Of a stretch of DNA of 64,000 nt, positions 38,297 through 45,907 are shown one piece after another (position 1 is the stretch's first letter; each line of letters begins with the position of its first letter). The notes beneath the pieces are model-generated. The model did no database searches. It had not been told where the DNA came from and saw only the letters and a list, made by a program, of their open reading frames with translations. The translations under genes were made by a program, and so were the position numbers. The stretch is from Leptospira broomii serovar Hurstbridge str. 5399 (lineage in GTDB: Bacteria; Spirochaetota; Leptospiria; Leptospirales; Leptospiraceae), in assembly GCF_000243715.2 (NCBI RefSeq), contig NZ_AHMO02000007.1, positions 186,001 to 250,000 of the forward strand. Reading direction: 5' to 3'.

Positions 38297-39202
38297 ATGG
38301 GTTCAAATGCATTCAATCGGATTTCGGACCGGAGCCAATCCGAGAACCAGCAATATAGAAATTTTCTAGAATCCATCTACCGGAAACAAAATGAGAGTAC
38401 TCATCGATACGGTGGTCGGCGTGTAGCGAGAAACTTTATTCAGGAATTGTTCAATATCATTTTTGCAGGATATTTCTCCGATCTAACGTTTCGAGATATC
38501 GCCCAAGTGGAGGATAGCATAGCGTTATTTATGTCTGAGACTAAAGACAAGCTTCAACCTTACTTGCTTTCGACTTCTTCCTCCAATACTCTTAACGCTA
38601 CCGACGTACTGACGGATTTTCAAAAGAATCTCCCGAATTTATACGAGCTCATCTGGCAAGATGCATTGGCCGCCTACGAAGGAGATCCTGCCGCAGAAAG
38701 CGTAAAGGAAGTCATACTCGCTTACCCTGGTTTTTATGCCATCGCAGTACATCGAATTGCACACGTCCTCCACGGCTTAGGAGTTCCTATCTTTCCAAGA
38801 ATGTTAAGCGAATACGCGCACGAAAAAACCGGAATCGACATACATCCCGGAGCGGAGATTGGCAGGTCTTTTTTCATGGACCATGGAACCGGAATCGTCA
38901 TCGGCGGGACTACGATTATTGCCAATAACGTTAAAATCTACCAAGGAGTAACGTTAGGCGCATTGTCAGTAAGTAAAAGTATGGCAAAGTTGAAAAGGCA
39001 TCCGACGATCGAAGAAAACGTTATTATCTATGCCGGTGCAACCATCCTAGGCGGGGACACAGTGATCGGGCGAAACAGTATCATCGGTGGGAACGCTTGG
39101 TTAACGCAAAGCGTTCCGTCCTATTCCATAGTAAATCAGAAAAATGAAGTGCGGGTCCGAAATTCCCAGGAATTAGACAATGTAATCGATTTTTCGATAT
39201 AA
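38297..39202 (+). CDS. serine O-acetyltransferase (EpsC/CysE type)
   Basis: A 301-residue enzyme. An N-terminal helical region (about 1-165) is followed by the left-handed beta-helix of hexapeptide repeats (about 170-270: IDIHPGAEIG, MDHGTGIVIGG, YQGVTLGALS, AGATILGG). The His and Asp of the MDHGTG element and SAT-type loop residues are present. It acetylates L-serine with acetyl-CoA, the committed step of cysteine synthesis. The AAGGAG site 10 nt before the ATG fixes the start. It lies upstream of a putative thiol/persulfide-regulated locus, a suggestive link to sulfur metabolism. Confidence 0.93.
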   Translation: MGSNAFNRISDRSQSENQQYRNFLESIYRKQNESTHRYGGRRVARNFIQELFNIIFAGYFSDLTFRDIAQVEDSIALFMSETKDKLQPYLLSTSSSNTLNATDVLTDFQKNLPNLYELIWQDALAAYEGDPAAESVKEVILAYPGFYAIAVHRIAHVLHGLGVPIFPRMLSEYAHEKTGIDIHPGAEIGRSFFMDHGTGIVIGGTTIIANNVKIYQGVTLGALSVSKSMAKLKRHPTIEENVIIYAGATILGGDTVIGRNSIIGGNAWLTQSVPSYSIVNQKNEVRVRNSQELDNVIDFSI

Positions 39203-39493
39203 AACCTTCTACCTTTATTATTTTCTTTCCTATTTAAATTTTCTGTCAATTCATAGGGAGGAAGGATCTCATCCTTGCTCTTTCCACCTCCGTCTCGGGA
39301 ACAACATTTTTAACACGCCCAGTTTCCGAATAGAACACCCCCATGTCGATCGGAGTGAAAATTTTCTCTCTGGAAGACGCATAGAATTCGCAATCGGGCA
39401 AATTGGGAATCGAGTCTCAAATTCTTTGTATATTTCACGTTTCGGATAAACGTTCCTTTTTGATTCCGGAATCCGGAAAAAAGTTGACGCTAC

Positions 39494-39513
39494 ATATACC
39501 CCTATGGGTATAT
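39494..39513. promoter_or_regulatory. CsoR/CstR-type operator 1
   Basis: ATATACCCCTATGGGTATAT has a perfect 8-bp inverted repeat (ATATACCC / GGGTATAT) around CTAT. The TACCC/GGGTA halves around a short A/T-rich centre are the known operator pattern for CsoR-family repressors. Confidence 0.75.
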
Positions 39514-39523
39514 TTTAAATAAC

Positions 39524-39539
39524 ATACCTATGGGGGTAT
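39524..39539. promoter_or_regulatory. CsoR/CstR-type operator 2, overlapping the ribosome-binding site
   Basis: ATACCTATGGGGGTAT resembles operator 1 but is less symmetrical. Its GGGGG at 39532-39536 is also the probable ribosome-binding site of the DUF2892 gene that starts at 39542, so repressor binding would block expression directly. Confidence 0.7.
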
Positions 39540-39541
39540 AT

Positions 39542-39763
39542 ATGCAATCGGGAACTAATTGGCACATCGAACGATTTCTTTTCTTAATCGGCGTATCGAT
39601 CGGCTTTTTCATTACGCAATGGGGTTATCTATTAAATCTTCTGGTTGCACTGAACATGATTCTATACGCGGGCACAGGTTTCTGCCCGATGGCGTTTCTG
39701 CTTAAAAAAATAGGGGTACCTTCAGAATGCGGAATCGCTTCCGGTAGGGAGAAGAAAGAATGA
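39542..39763 (+). CDS. DUF2892 (YgaP-type) small membrane protein
   Basis: A 73-residue protein counted from the ATG at 39542; an ATG at 39530 sits inside the operator and is rejected. Two hydrophobic helices (about 11-28 and 31-48) are followed by FCPM and a further Cys in EC. This is the DUF2892 fold found as the membrane part of YgaP, where it is fused to a rhodanese, and as small partners of sulfur-handling genes. Its stop overlaps the TolC start as ATGA. Confidence 0.8.
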   Translation: MQSGTNWHIERFLFLIGVSIGFFITQWGYLLNLLVALNMILYAGTGFCPMAFLLKKIGVPSECGIASGREKKE

Positions 39764-41181
39764 ACTCCCTCGTTAGAACCCTCATACTCTTGGGGGTATA
39801 CCTCGTCGCCCTCTCTCCGACAAAGGCCGACGAGAGTGTCGGCTTTCCGGAAATCTGGGAAAAAGTAAAAACGAATTCACCCTCGATAAAAGCAAAAGCG
39901 CTTGAGTTGCGAGCTGCGGAAATCGCGAAGGAAAATTCGGATATGCATTGGCTACCCAGAATCTACACTGATTTAAGAAATTATAATACTAACGATCCGG
40001 GATTGAATTTCCAAGGCAAACTCGGACAAAGAGCAGCAAGAGAATCCGACTTCTCCACTCTGAGCGTCCGACAAAGACCTTCCAATTATTTGGACTCCAA
40101 TAATCTTCCCTATCAAAATTTGAATGCAAATTCCTTAAATATCGCCGCCAAGGATACTTTAAATCATCCGGGTAGCAATACTTATTCCCGAGGAACTCTC
40201 GGAATCGACGTGGCTCTCTATGAAGGCGGATCAAAGAGCAATCTCTCGAAAATGAAGCAAAAAATCGTAGAAGGGAATAGGTACGAGGTTTCATATATTC
40301 GGAAAAAAGAATACTACGAAGCTGCAGTGGCCTACCAGTCGGTCCGAAACGTGCTCGAAGCGAAGGAAGGGATCGAACGTTTAATTAAGAGAATCGATCA
40401 ATTTTCTAAGTTCTATAAGATCGGAGCTTCTGGAAATCCGACCGAATACTCCGGCGCCTTAGCTATCAAGTCCCTTAGATTGAAATTAGAGGCAATAAGA
40501 GGCGACTACCTATCCAGAGGGCAAGCGGCAATAGAGATGTTAAAGTTACTTAGCGGTTTCCTTCCGGATAAATTTACTCCGTCGGCGGATAATAATATAA
40601 ACTTTTCCGAGAAATATTTGCCCTACCCGAAATCGGATTCCAACGTTAACACTTCTCTCTCAAACGCCTATTCATCGTATGCCGAAAGCGCGCTCATCGG
40701 CGTCGATACTGAGAAAGCTAGGTTTTTACCTAAAGTGGGCGCCTATGCGGAAGCCTATGCATACGACGGAAACCGAAGTACCGCGACATCGTACAATACC
40801 GGGATTTACTTACAAATGAATCTATTGAATCCTTCCGACATCGGCGCAGTCAAGGAAGCGAGAACGAAGTCTGACGCCGCTCGGAAAAAAGCGGACGAAA
40901 TTAGACTAAAGGAAGAAAGCAATTTTCGAGTGCTCCTATTTCAAGAAGAAACGCTGAAAAAGAACATTTTACTAGCGTTGGATTCGCTTAAAACGCAGGA
41001 GGAACAGCTCGATTTAAGTCTACGTCTATTCCGGACGGGAACAATACATTCTCTGCAATTAGCGGACGTGTTCGGAAAGACAGCGGAGTCCTTAATTTCG
41101 AACGTAAATCTCAACTCTGAATATTTAAAGATCAGAGCCGAGTTAAACATGTACAGTAATTTAGAGAATTATAATGAATAA
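39760..41181 (+). CDS. TolC-family outer membrane efflux protein
   Basis: A 473-residue protein with a signal peptide (about 1-24, cleavage after TKA) and the two long helical-hairpin repeats of TolC-type channels, about 35-265 and 290-465. The gene overlaps the upstream DUF2892 by 4 bp and the RND gene by 8 bp, so expression is probably coupled. It should form the outer-membrane exit duct of the RND pump. A third operator-like sequence lies within codons 9-14, at 39784-39799. Confidence 0.9.
   Translation: MNSLVRTLILLGVYLVALSPTKADESVGFPEIWEKVKTNSPSIKAKALELRAAEIAKENSDMHWLPRIYTDLRNYNTNDPGLNFQGKLGQRAARESDFSTLSVRQRPSNYLDSNNLPYQNLNANSLNIAAKDTLNHPGSNTYSRGTLGIDVALYEGGSKSNLSKMKQKIVEGNRYEVSYIRKKEYYEAAVAYQSVRNVLEAKEGIERLIKRIDQFSKFYKIGASGNPTEYSGALAIKSLRLKLEAIRGDYLSRGQAAIEMLKLLSGFLPDKFTPSADNNINFSEKYLPYPKSDSNVNTSLSNAYSSYAESALIGVDTEKARFLPKVGAYAEAYAYDGNRSTATSYNTGIYLQMNLLNPSDIGAVKEARTKSDAARKKADEIRLKEESNFRVLLFQEETLKKNILLALDSLKTQEEQLDLSLRLFRTGTIHSLQLADVFGKTAESLISNVNLNSEYLKIRAELNMYSNLENYNE
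39784..39799. promoter_or_regulatory. operator-like sequence inside the TolC gene
   Basis: ATACTCTTGGGGGTAT matches operator 2 at 13 of 16 positions and lies in the 5' end of the TolC coding sequence. Functional binding is plausible but unproven. Confidence 0.45.
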
Positions 41182-44100
41182 TACGAGAGAAACTCCCTTA
41201 GGATTTGCAGGAAAAATTGCGAATCTTTTCATCAATTCGCGCCTTACGCCAGTCATTTCAATCGCGAGCATTCTATTAGGCATACTGGCAGTCACGCTAA
41301 CTCCGAAAGAGGAAGAGCCTCAAATCTCGGTCCCGATGGTGGACATTCATATCTCAAGTCCCGGTTTCGTCGCAAAAGAGACCGAAAGAAAAGTCGTCGA
41401 ACCGATAGAAAGAGCCGTTTGGGGCTTAGAAGGCGTTGAATACGTCTACTCTGCCAGTGCAGATCACGGCGCAATTATTACCGTTAGATTTAAAGTAGGT
41501 GAACCGTTAGAACCCTCGCTCGTCAAAATACATCATAGTTTGATGGAAATTAAATCCACTCTACCTCCGAACGTTTCGGAACCTACCGTTCGCTCTTACA
41601 CGATAGACGATGTTCCGTTTTTAGCTCTGACCTTTAGTTCGGAAACAAGAGACGATTATTCCTTAAGATCAATAGTGGCTCCTCTTGCTAGAGAGTTATC
41701 TAGTACCCCTGACGTCGCTCGAATGGAATTATTAGGCGGTCGAAAAGAAGCAGTCAGAGTCATCGCGGAACCGGAAAAAATGCAGGTTTATGGATTAAGT
41801 ATTTCTGATATTGCAAACGGAATCCGCGCAAACCAAGGATTCATGCCTTCTGGCAAAAATTGGGGAAAAGATTTCCTTTATGATATTGAAATCGGAACAC
41901 CGATCTCGAATGCAAAGCAAGTCATGCTAACGCCCTTGGTTCGACGAGGAGGTAATGTTGTTCGCGTTTCGGACGTAGCGGAAGTGCACGACGGAGCGGA
42001 AGAAAAAGTAAGACAATCCTCGATTCTCGATAAATCCTTAGGACCTGACCATCGTAATGCTGTGACTATCTTATTTTCAAAACGGAAAGGAACAGATATA
42101 TCGAAACTTTCCCGAGAAATACTAGAACGTTCCGAATTTTTCACCAAAGATCTTCCTAAGGATATCGCGATGACGGTGTTAAGGGATTACGGGGCTACGG
42201 CAGGCGATAAATCAAGCGAATTGATCGAACATTTGTTGATCGCGACGTTTTCGGTTTCCGTACTGATCGCGGTCTGGATGGGGATTCGAGCGTCATTCGT
42301 AGTTTCTATTTCCATTCCGGTCACTCTATCCTTAACTCTCGCTCTTTACTACTTTTTAGGATACACGCTTAACAGAGTGACTCTGTTTGCGCTCATCTTC
42401 TCCATTGGAATTTTAGTCGATGATGCGATCGTAGTGGTTGAGAATATCGAGCGACATCTAAAGTTAAAGCCGGGACAGGGAATCGTAAAAACGACTCTGC
42501 AAGCGGTATCCGAAGTAGGAAATCCCACAATATTGGCGACATTTACGGTGATAGCCGCAATTTTGCCGATGGCATTCGTGAGAGGATTGATGGGTCCTTA
42601 CATGAAGCCGATTCCGGTCGGTGCGAGTTTAGCGATGATTCTCTCCTTGCTGGTAGCTTTTATCGTAACTCCCTGGGCTTCCGTTCGATTCTTAAAGTTG
42701 CATTCAAAGGTCGAAAAGAAATCCGTCAAAGATTCGAAGCTAAATTTATTGTATGAAAGTTTTACTGCCTGGCTGCTCTATTCCAGGAAAAATGCGATCC
42801 TTTTCGGACTTTCGATCATTATCCTTTTACTGGCATCCTTTAGCTTGGTTGCTTTAAAATTCGTTAAGGTAAAAATGCTTCCCTTCGACGACAAAGAGGA
42901 GTTCCAAGTATTGATCGACTATGATCCGAAAACTCCTCTCGAAAAAACGACCAAATACACTCGAGTCTTGGCGAATTCTCTTATTGAAAATTCGAATATT
43001 CAAAAAATTCAAATCTTCGTCGGAGATCCGGCACCTTTTTCGTTTTCAGGTATGGTCAAGCACAGCTTTTTACGAAACAAGGAGTGGCAGGCTGACTTAC
43101 ATATCGTCCTCAAAAACAAGAACGAAAGGAATAAAAAAAGCCACGATATAATCGAATCATTACGACCTAGTATAACGGATTTCGGCAAACAGAACAACGC
43201 AATCACTAAAGTCTTAGAGATACCGCCGGGACCTCCGGTGTTGGCCACATTTGTAGCCGAGGTGTATGCACCGACGGAACAGGAGCGGGAAGATGTCGCG
43301 ATTGAAATTAAAAAATCTCTCTCCTTGCAACAAGGAGTCGTAGACATTGATTCAAGCTTAAGAGCTCAAAGACCCAGCATCGTTTTCCCGTTCGATTATG
43401 TTTCTGCCGGAAATTTAGGAGTTCAAGCCGTAACGATCGCGCAGGCCTCAAATTATGTTTTTCAGGAAACTTCCTTGTCCACCTTATCCGAAACAAGCCG
43501 TCCGGAAGATATCGCCATCTCGCTTTCCTTAAAGGATTCAATTAGGGCTTCCAAAACTCCATTTGCAAAACTTAATGTTACTACGTTAGAAAGCGGTTCT
43601 ATTCGAGCGGATCAAGTATTGGATCAACCGACGATACATGAGAACAGGATTAGAAATCGAAAAAACTTGCGCTCTTTAGAATATGTTACTGCGGAATTTT
43701 CAGGAGCGGAAGAATCTCCGGTTTACGGAATTTTAAATCTTTCAGATAAAGTTACGCATCCGACTTTTACTTCGGAGATTCCGTCGGTTTTAAACCAGGC
43801 CGTCGTGAAATGGGACGGAGAATGGTTTATAACTTACGAAGTGTTTCGAGATCTGGGTATTTCGTTCGCGATAGTCATGCTGATCATTTACGTACTAGTG
43901 CTAGGTTGGTTTCAAGATTATCTGGTTCCTTTAATCATAATGGCACCGATACCGATCTCGCTAATCGGAATTCTACCGGGACATTGGCTTCTCGGCGCAT
44001 ACTTCACTGCCACTTCAATGATCGGATTTATCGCTGGAGCGGGAATTATCGTTCGTAACTCGATTATCCTAGTCGATTTTATCAATACCGAGATATCCAG

Positions 44101-44341
44101 CGGGGCTCCACTCCGACAAGCGGTTATCAACGCAGGATTGGTAAGATTTAGACCGATGCTATTGACCGCATCTGCCGTGGTCGTCGGAAGTTCCGTAATG
44201 TTATTCGACCCAATTTTTCAAGGATTAGCAATTTCATTAATCTTCGGCGAAGTTGCCGCAACGTTACTAAGTCGCTTTGCCATTCCCGCAATCTATTATT
44301 GGTTCTTAATGAATCGAGGACACATATCAAAGAAGAATTAA
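41174..44341 (+). CDS. RND efflux transporter permease
   Basis: A 1055-residue RND pump with the twelve-helix, two-large-loop layout. The TM4 motif VDDAIVVVENIE near 416 keeps both proton-relay Asp residues and is of the HAE (drug) type, not the single-Asp VDAA of heavy-metal CusA/CzcA pumps. The TM10 region has IIVRNSIILVDF, with Arg at the Lys position of AcrB. It lies directly after TolC with an 8-bp overlap. No HlyD/MFP adaptor gene is found anywhere in the locus. Confidence 0.94.
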   Translation: MNNTRETPLGFAGKIANLFINSRLTPVISIASILLGILAVTLTPKEEEPQISVPMVDIHISSPGFVAKETERKVVEPIERAVWGLEGVEYVYSASADHGAIITVRFKVGEPLEPSLVKIHHSLMEIKSTLPPNVSEPTVRSYTIDDVPFLALTFSSETRDDYSLRSIVAPLARELSSTPDVARMELLGGRKEAVRVIAEPEKMQVYGLSISDIANGIRANQGFMPSGKNWGKDFLYDIEIGTPISNAKQVMLTPLVRRGGNVVRVSDVAEVHDGAEEKVRQSSILDKSLGPDHRNAVTILFSKRKGTDISKLSREILERSEFFTKDLPKDIAMTVLRDYGATAGDKSSELIEHLLIATFSVSVLIAVWMGIRASFVVSISIPVTLSLTLALYYFLGYTLNRVTLFALIFSIGILVDDAIVVVENIERHLKLKPGQGIVKTTLQAVSEVGNPTILATFTVIAAILPMAFVRGLMGPYMKPIPVGASLAMILSLLVAFIVTPWASVRFLKLHSKVEKKSVKDSKLNLLYESFTAWLLYSRKNAILFGLSIIILLLASFSLVALKFVKVKMLPFDDKEEFQVLIDYDPKTPLEKTTKYTRVLANSLIENSNIQKIQIFVGDPAPFSFSGMVKHSFLRNKEWQADLHIVLKNKNERNKKSHDIIESLRPSITDFGKQNNAITKVLEIPPGPPVLATFVAEVYAPTEQEREDVAIEIKKSLSLQQGVVDIDSSLRAQRPSIVFPFDYVSAGNLGVQAVTIAQASNYVFQETSLSTLSETSRPEDIAISLSLKDSIRASKTPFAKLNVTTLESGSIRADQVLDQPTIHENRIRNRKNLRSLEYVTAEFSGAEESPVYGILNLSDKVTHPTFTSEIPSVLNQAVVKWDGEWFITYEVFRDLGISFAIVMLIIYVLVLGWFQDYLVPLIIMAPIPISLIGILPGHWLLGAYFTATSMIGFIAGAGIIVRNSIILVDFINTEISSGAPLRQAVINAGLVRFRPMLLTASAVVVGSSVMLFDPIFQGLAISLIFGEVAATLLSRFAIPAIYYWFLMNRGHISKKN

Positions 44342-44452
44342 CGCAATCGAATATAAAAATAAATAGGATAATTATCAACTGTCTTACTTAAGATTAAAAG
44401 TGGAAAATAGATTCTATATCTCTATTGCTTACCATTATAAACGGAGGTTTAT

Positions 44453-44644
44453 ATGAAAATCAACGAAGGTAATCTGGATAGGATTTTAAGATTAGTGGCA
44501 GGGGTTGCCATTATTGCTTGGGGATTCTTAGCCCAAAATTGGCTAGGAGCAATCGGAATCATTCCGCTTGCCACCGGGTTGATCGGATGGTGCCCGCTCT
44601 ACTCGGTGCTCCACTTAAATACTTGTCCGGTTAAAAAATCCTGA
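44453..44644 (+). CDS. DUF2892 (YgaP-type) small membrane protein, second copy
   Basis: A 63-residue protein with two hydrophobic helices (about 12-28 and 30-45) and Cys at GWCP and NTCP, the usual DUF2892 pattern. A GGAGG site lies just before the ATG. It follows the RND gene by 111 bp, with a 10-bp palindrome GATAATTATC at 44367-44376 between. It pairs with the DUF2892 at the locus start, so two of these proteins bracket the pump genes. Confidence 0.85.
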   Translation: MKINEGNLDRILRLVAGVAIIAWGFLAQNWLGAIGIIPLATGLIGWCPLYSVLHLNTCPVKKS

Positions 44645-44791
44645 AAGTCCGATCTTTTACTTGCTGGCCTTACCTTCCGAGGGTTAAGGTTAGCGAGGGC
44701 AAGACTCTTGATAACTCCCTTTGGAGATACTCTATCGAATTTTTTACGTGAATTTCGGCTGGACTAGACTCGTTTTCATATAATATTTTTA

Positions 44792-45058
44792 TTATAAAGA
44801 AAATGCGGTTTTGATCGCCTTTCTGACATTCTCTTTAATATTCGTGGCCCCCTTCCTTTCTACAAAGCACTTCTCCATATAAGCGTGCATATAAGCTTCG
44901 CCGAACTTCTTTAAAGCCTGACTAGCGGCTTTCAATTGCATAAGAGTCTTCTCGCAATCCGTCTCTTCGTCAAAAAGACCCTTTTCAATGGCTTCGAGTT
45001 GACCTTTGATCCTGTGAATTCTATGAACTAACTGCGTGCGGACGTCGATTTCCTTCAT
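44792..45058 (-). CDS. CsoR/RcnR/CstR-family repressor, CstR-like residues
   Basis: An 88-residue all-helical repressor of the metal/thiol-sensing family, with the family opening RIHRIKGQLEAIEKG. Aligning to the CsoR Cys36-His61-Cys65 ligands by spacing gives Cys35, Tyr60 and Cys64, so the His is replaced by Tyr. In CstR, two such cysteines sense persulfides. The operator TATACCC-N4-GGGTATA lies just upstream and includes the GAGGG ribosome-binding site. It is convergent with the second DUF2892 and probably controls the efflux locus. Confidence 0.9.
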   Translation of the reverse strand: MKEIDVRTQLVHRIHRIKGQLEAIEKGLFDEETDCEKTLMQLKAASQALKKFGEAYMHAYMEKCFVERKGATNIKENVRKAIKTAFSL

Positions 45059-45063
45059 TATTA

Positions 45064-45081
45064 TATACCCTCATGGGTATA
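45064..45081. promoter_or_regulatory. CsoR/CstR-type operator upstream of the repressor gene
   Basis: TATACCCTCATGGGTATA has a perfect 7-bp inverted repeat around TCAT, beginning 5 bp before the repressor's start codon. It shares the TACCC/GGGTA halves of the operators at 39.5 kb and indicates autoregulation. Confidence 0.75.
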
Positions 45082-45347
45082 ATCAGGGAGAACGGAGATT
45101 CGTCAAAGTAAAAACTTTATCTATTTTGAATACATTTATCGGAGCAAATCGTCGGTTCAAATCGATAGCTACAATGATTCTTTAAAATTTTAAACACCTA
45201 ATCGCAGTGCTTATACTCAATTTTGATAAAAATCATAAAGAAATCGAGATATTTATCATTTTATGGAATTGTGACTTAATGGTATATTATATTAGAAATT
45301 CACTTCTGGTAATCGTTAAACAGAAGGAGTAATTGAGGGATAGAAAT

Positions 45348-45845
45348 ATGGCAAATGCCGAAGTCAATCAAGTTAAACCGAAGGAAGGAAATGCGGAACA
45401 CTCTAGATTTCTAGAGCCTTTCCAACAATTCAGTCGTGAGATCGATCGGTCTTTAGAGGATCTCTTTATGGATTTTGGAAATTTTAAACTTTGGGCTAGG
45501 CCTACGTTTATGAAAAGCGGCCTTCCAAAAGTAAATCTGAAAGAGAATAAGGAGTCTTATATCTTAGAGGCGGAACTCCCCGGATATAATTCCAAAGAAG
45601 TCGAAATCGGAATCAAAGGACATGTCCTAACTTTAAAAGGCGAAAAGAAAGAATCGCACGATGAAAAGAAGGAAGAATACCATCTTCACGAAAGTGTGCA
45701 TGGAAGTTTCTATCGCTCTTTTAAATTACCCGAATCTGTTCTTGCCGATAAAATAAACGCTTCGATGAAAGACGGAATTCTTACCTTGACTCTTCCCAAG
45801 TCGGAAGAAGAAAAAGGTCAGACAAAGAAGATAGAAATAAAATAA
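45348..45845 (+). CDS. small heat-shock protein Hsp20/alpha-crystallin
   Basis: A 165-residue protein from the ATG at 45348 (GAGGG upstream); a TTG at 45333 is an alternative start. The alpha-crystallin domain runs from about 57 to 150, with VNLKENKESYILEAELPGY, VEIGIKGHVLTLKG, SFYRSFKLPESV and GILTLTLPK. The C-terminal IEIK is like the IxI dimer-anchoring motif. It holds unfolding proteins during stress. A stem-loop follows. No CIRCE element was seen upstream. Confidence 0.92.
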   Translation: MANAEVNQVKPKEGNAEHSRFLEPFQQFSREIDRSLEDLFMDFGNFKLWARPTFMKSGLPKVNLKENKESYILEAELPGYNSKEVEIGIKGHVLTLKGEKKESHDEKKEEYHLHESVHGSFYRSFKLPESVLADKINASMKDGILTLTLPKSEEEKGQTKKIEIK

Positions 45846-45852
45846 AATTGTC

Positions 45853-45874
45853 CCGTCGGTTAATAGGCCGACGG
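45853..45874 (+). terminator. stem-loop after hsp20
   Basis: CCGTCGG pairs with CCGACGG across an 8-nt loop, a 7-bp G+C-rich stem. Only a short T-poor tail follows, so it is a weak terminator or attenuator between hsp20 and the P-type ATPase gene. Confidence 0.5.
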
Positions 45875-45907
45875 ACTTTAAAATCGACAATATATTGATT
45901 CATCTGC

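Larger units (their letters stand above)
39203..39541. other. 339-bp intergenic region with operators of the CsoR-type regulon
   Basis: No gene was found. The left two-thirds is unremarkable. The right end carries two operator-like palindromes (39494-39513 and 39524-39539) immediately before the DUF2892 start codon. Confidence 0.6.

Noticed and set aside
45145..45170. GGTTCAAATC, like a tRNA T-arm
   Set aside because: No acceptor stem or anticodon arm can be folded around it.
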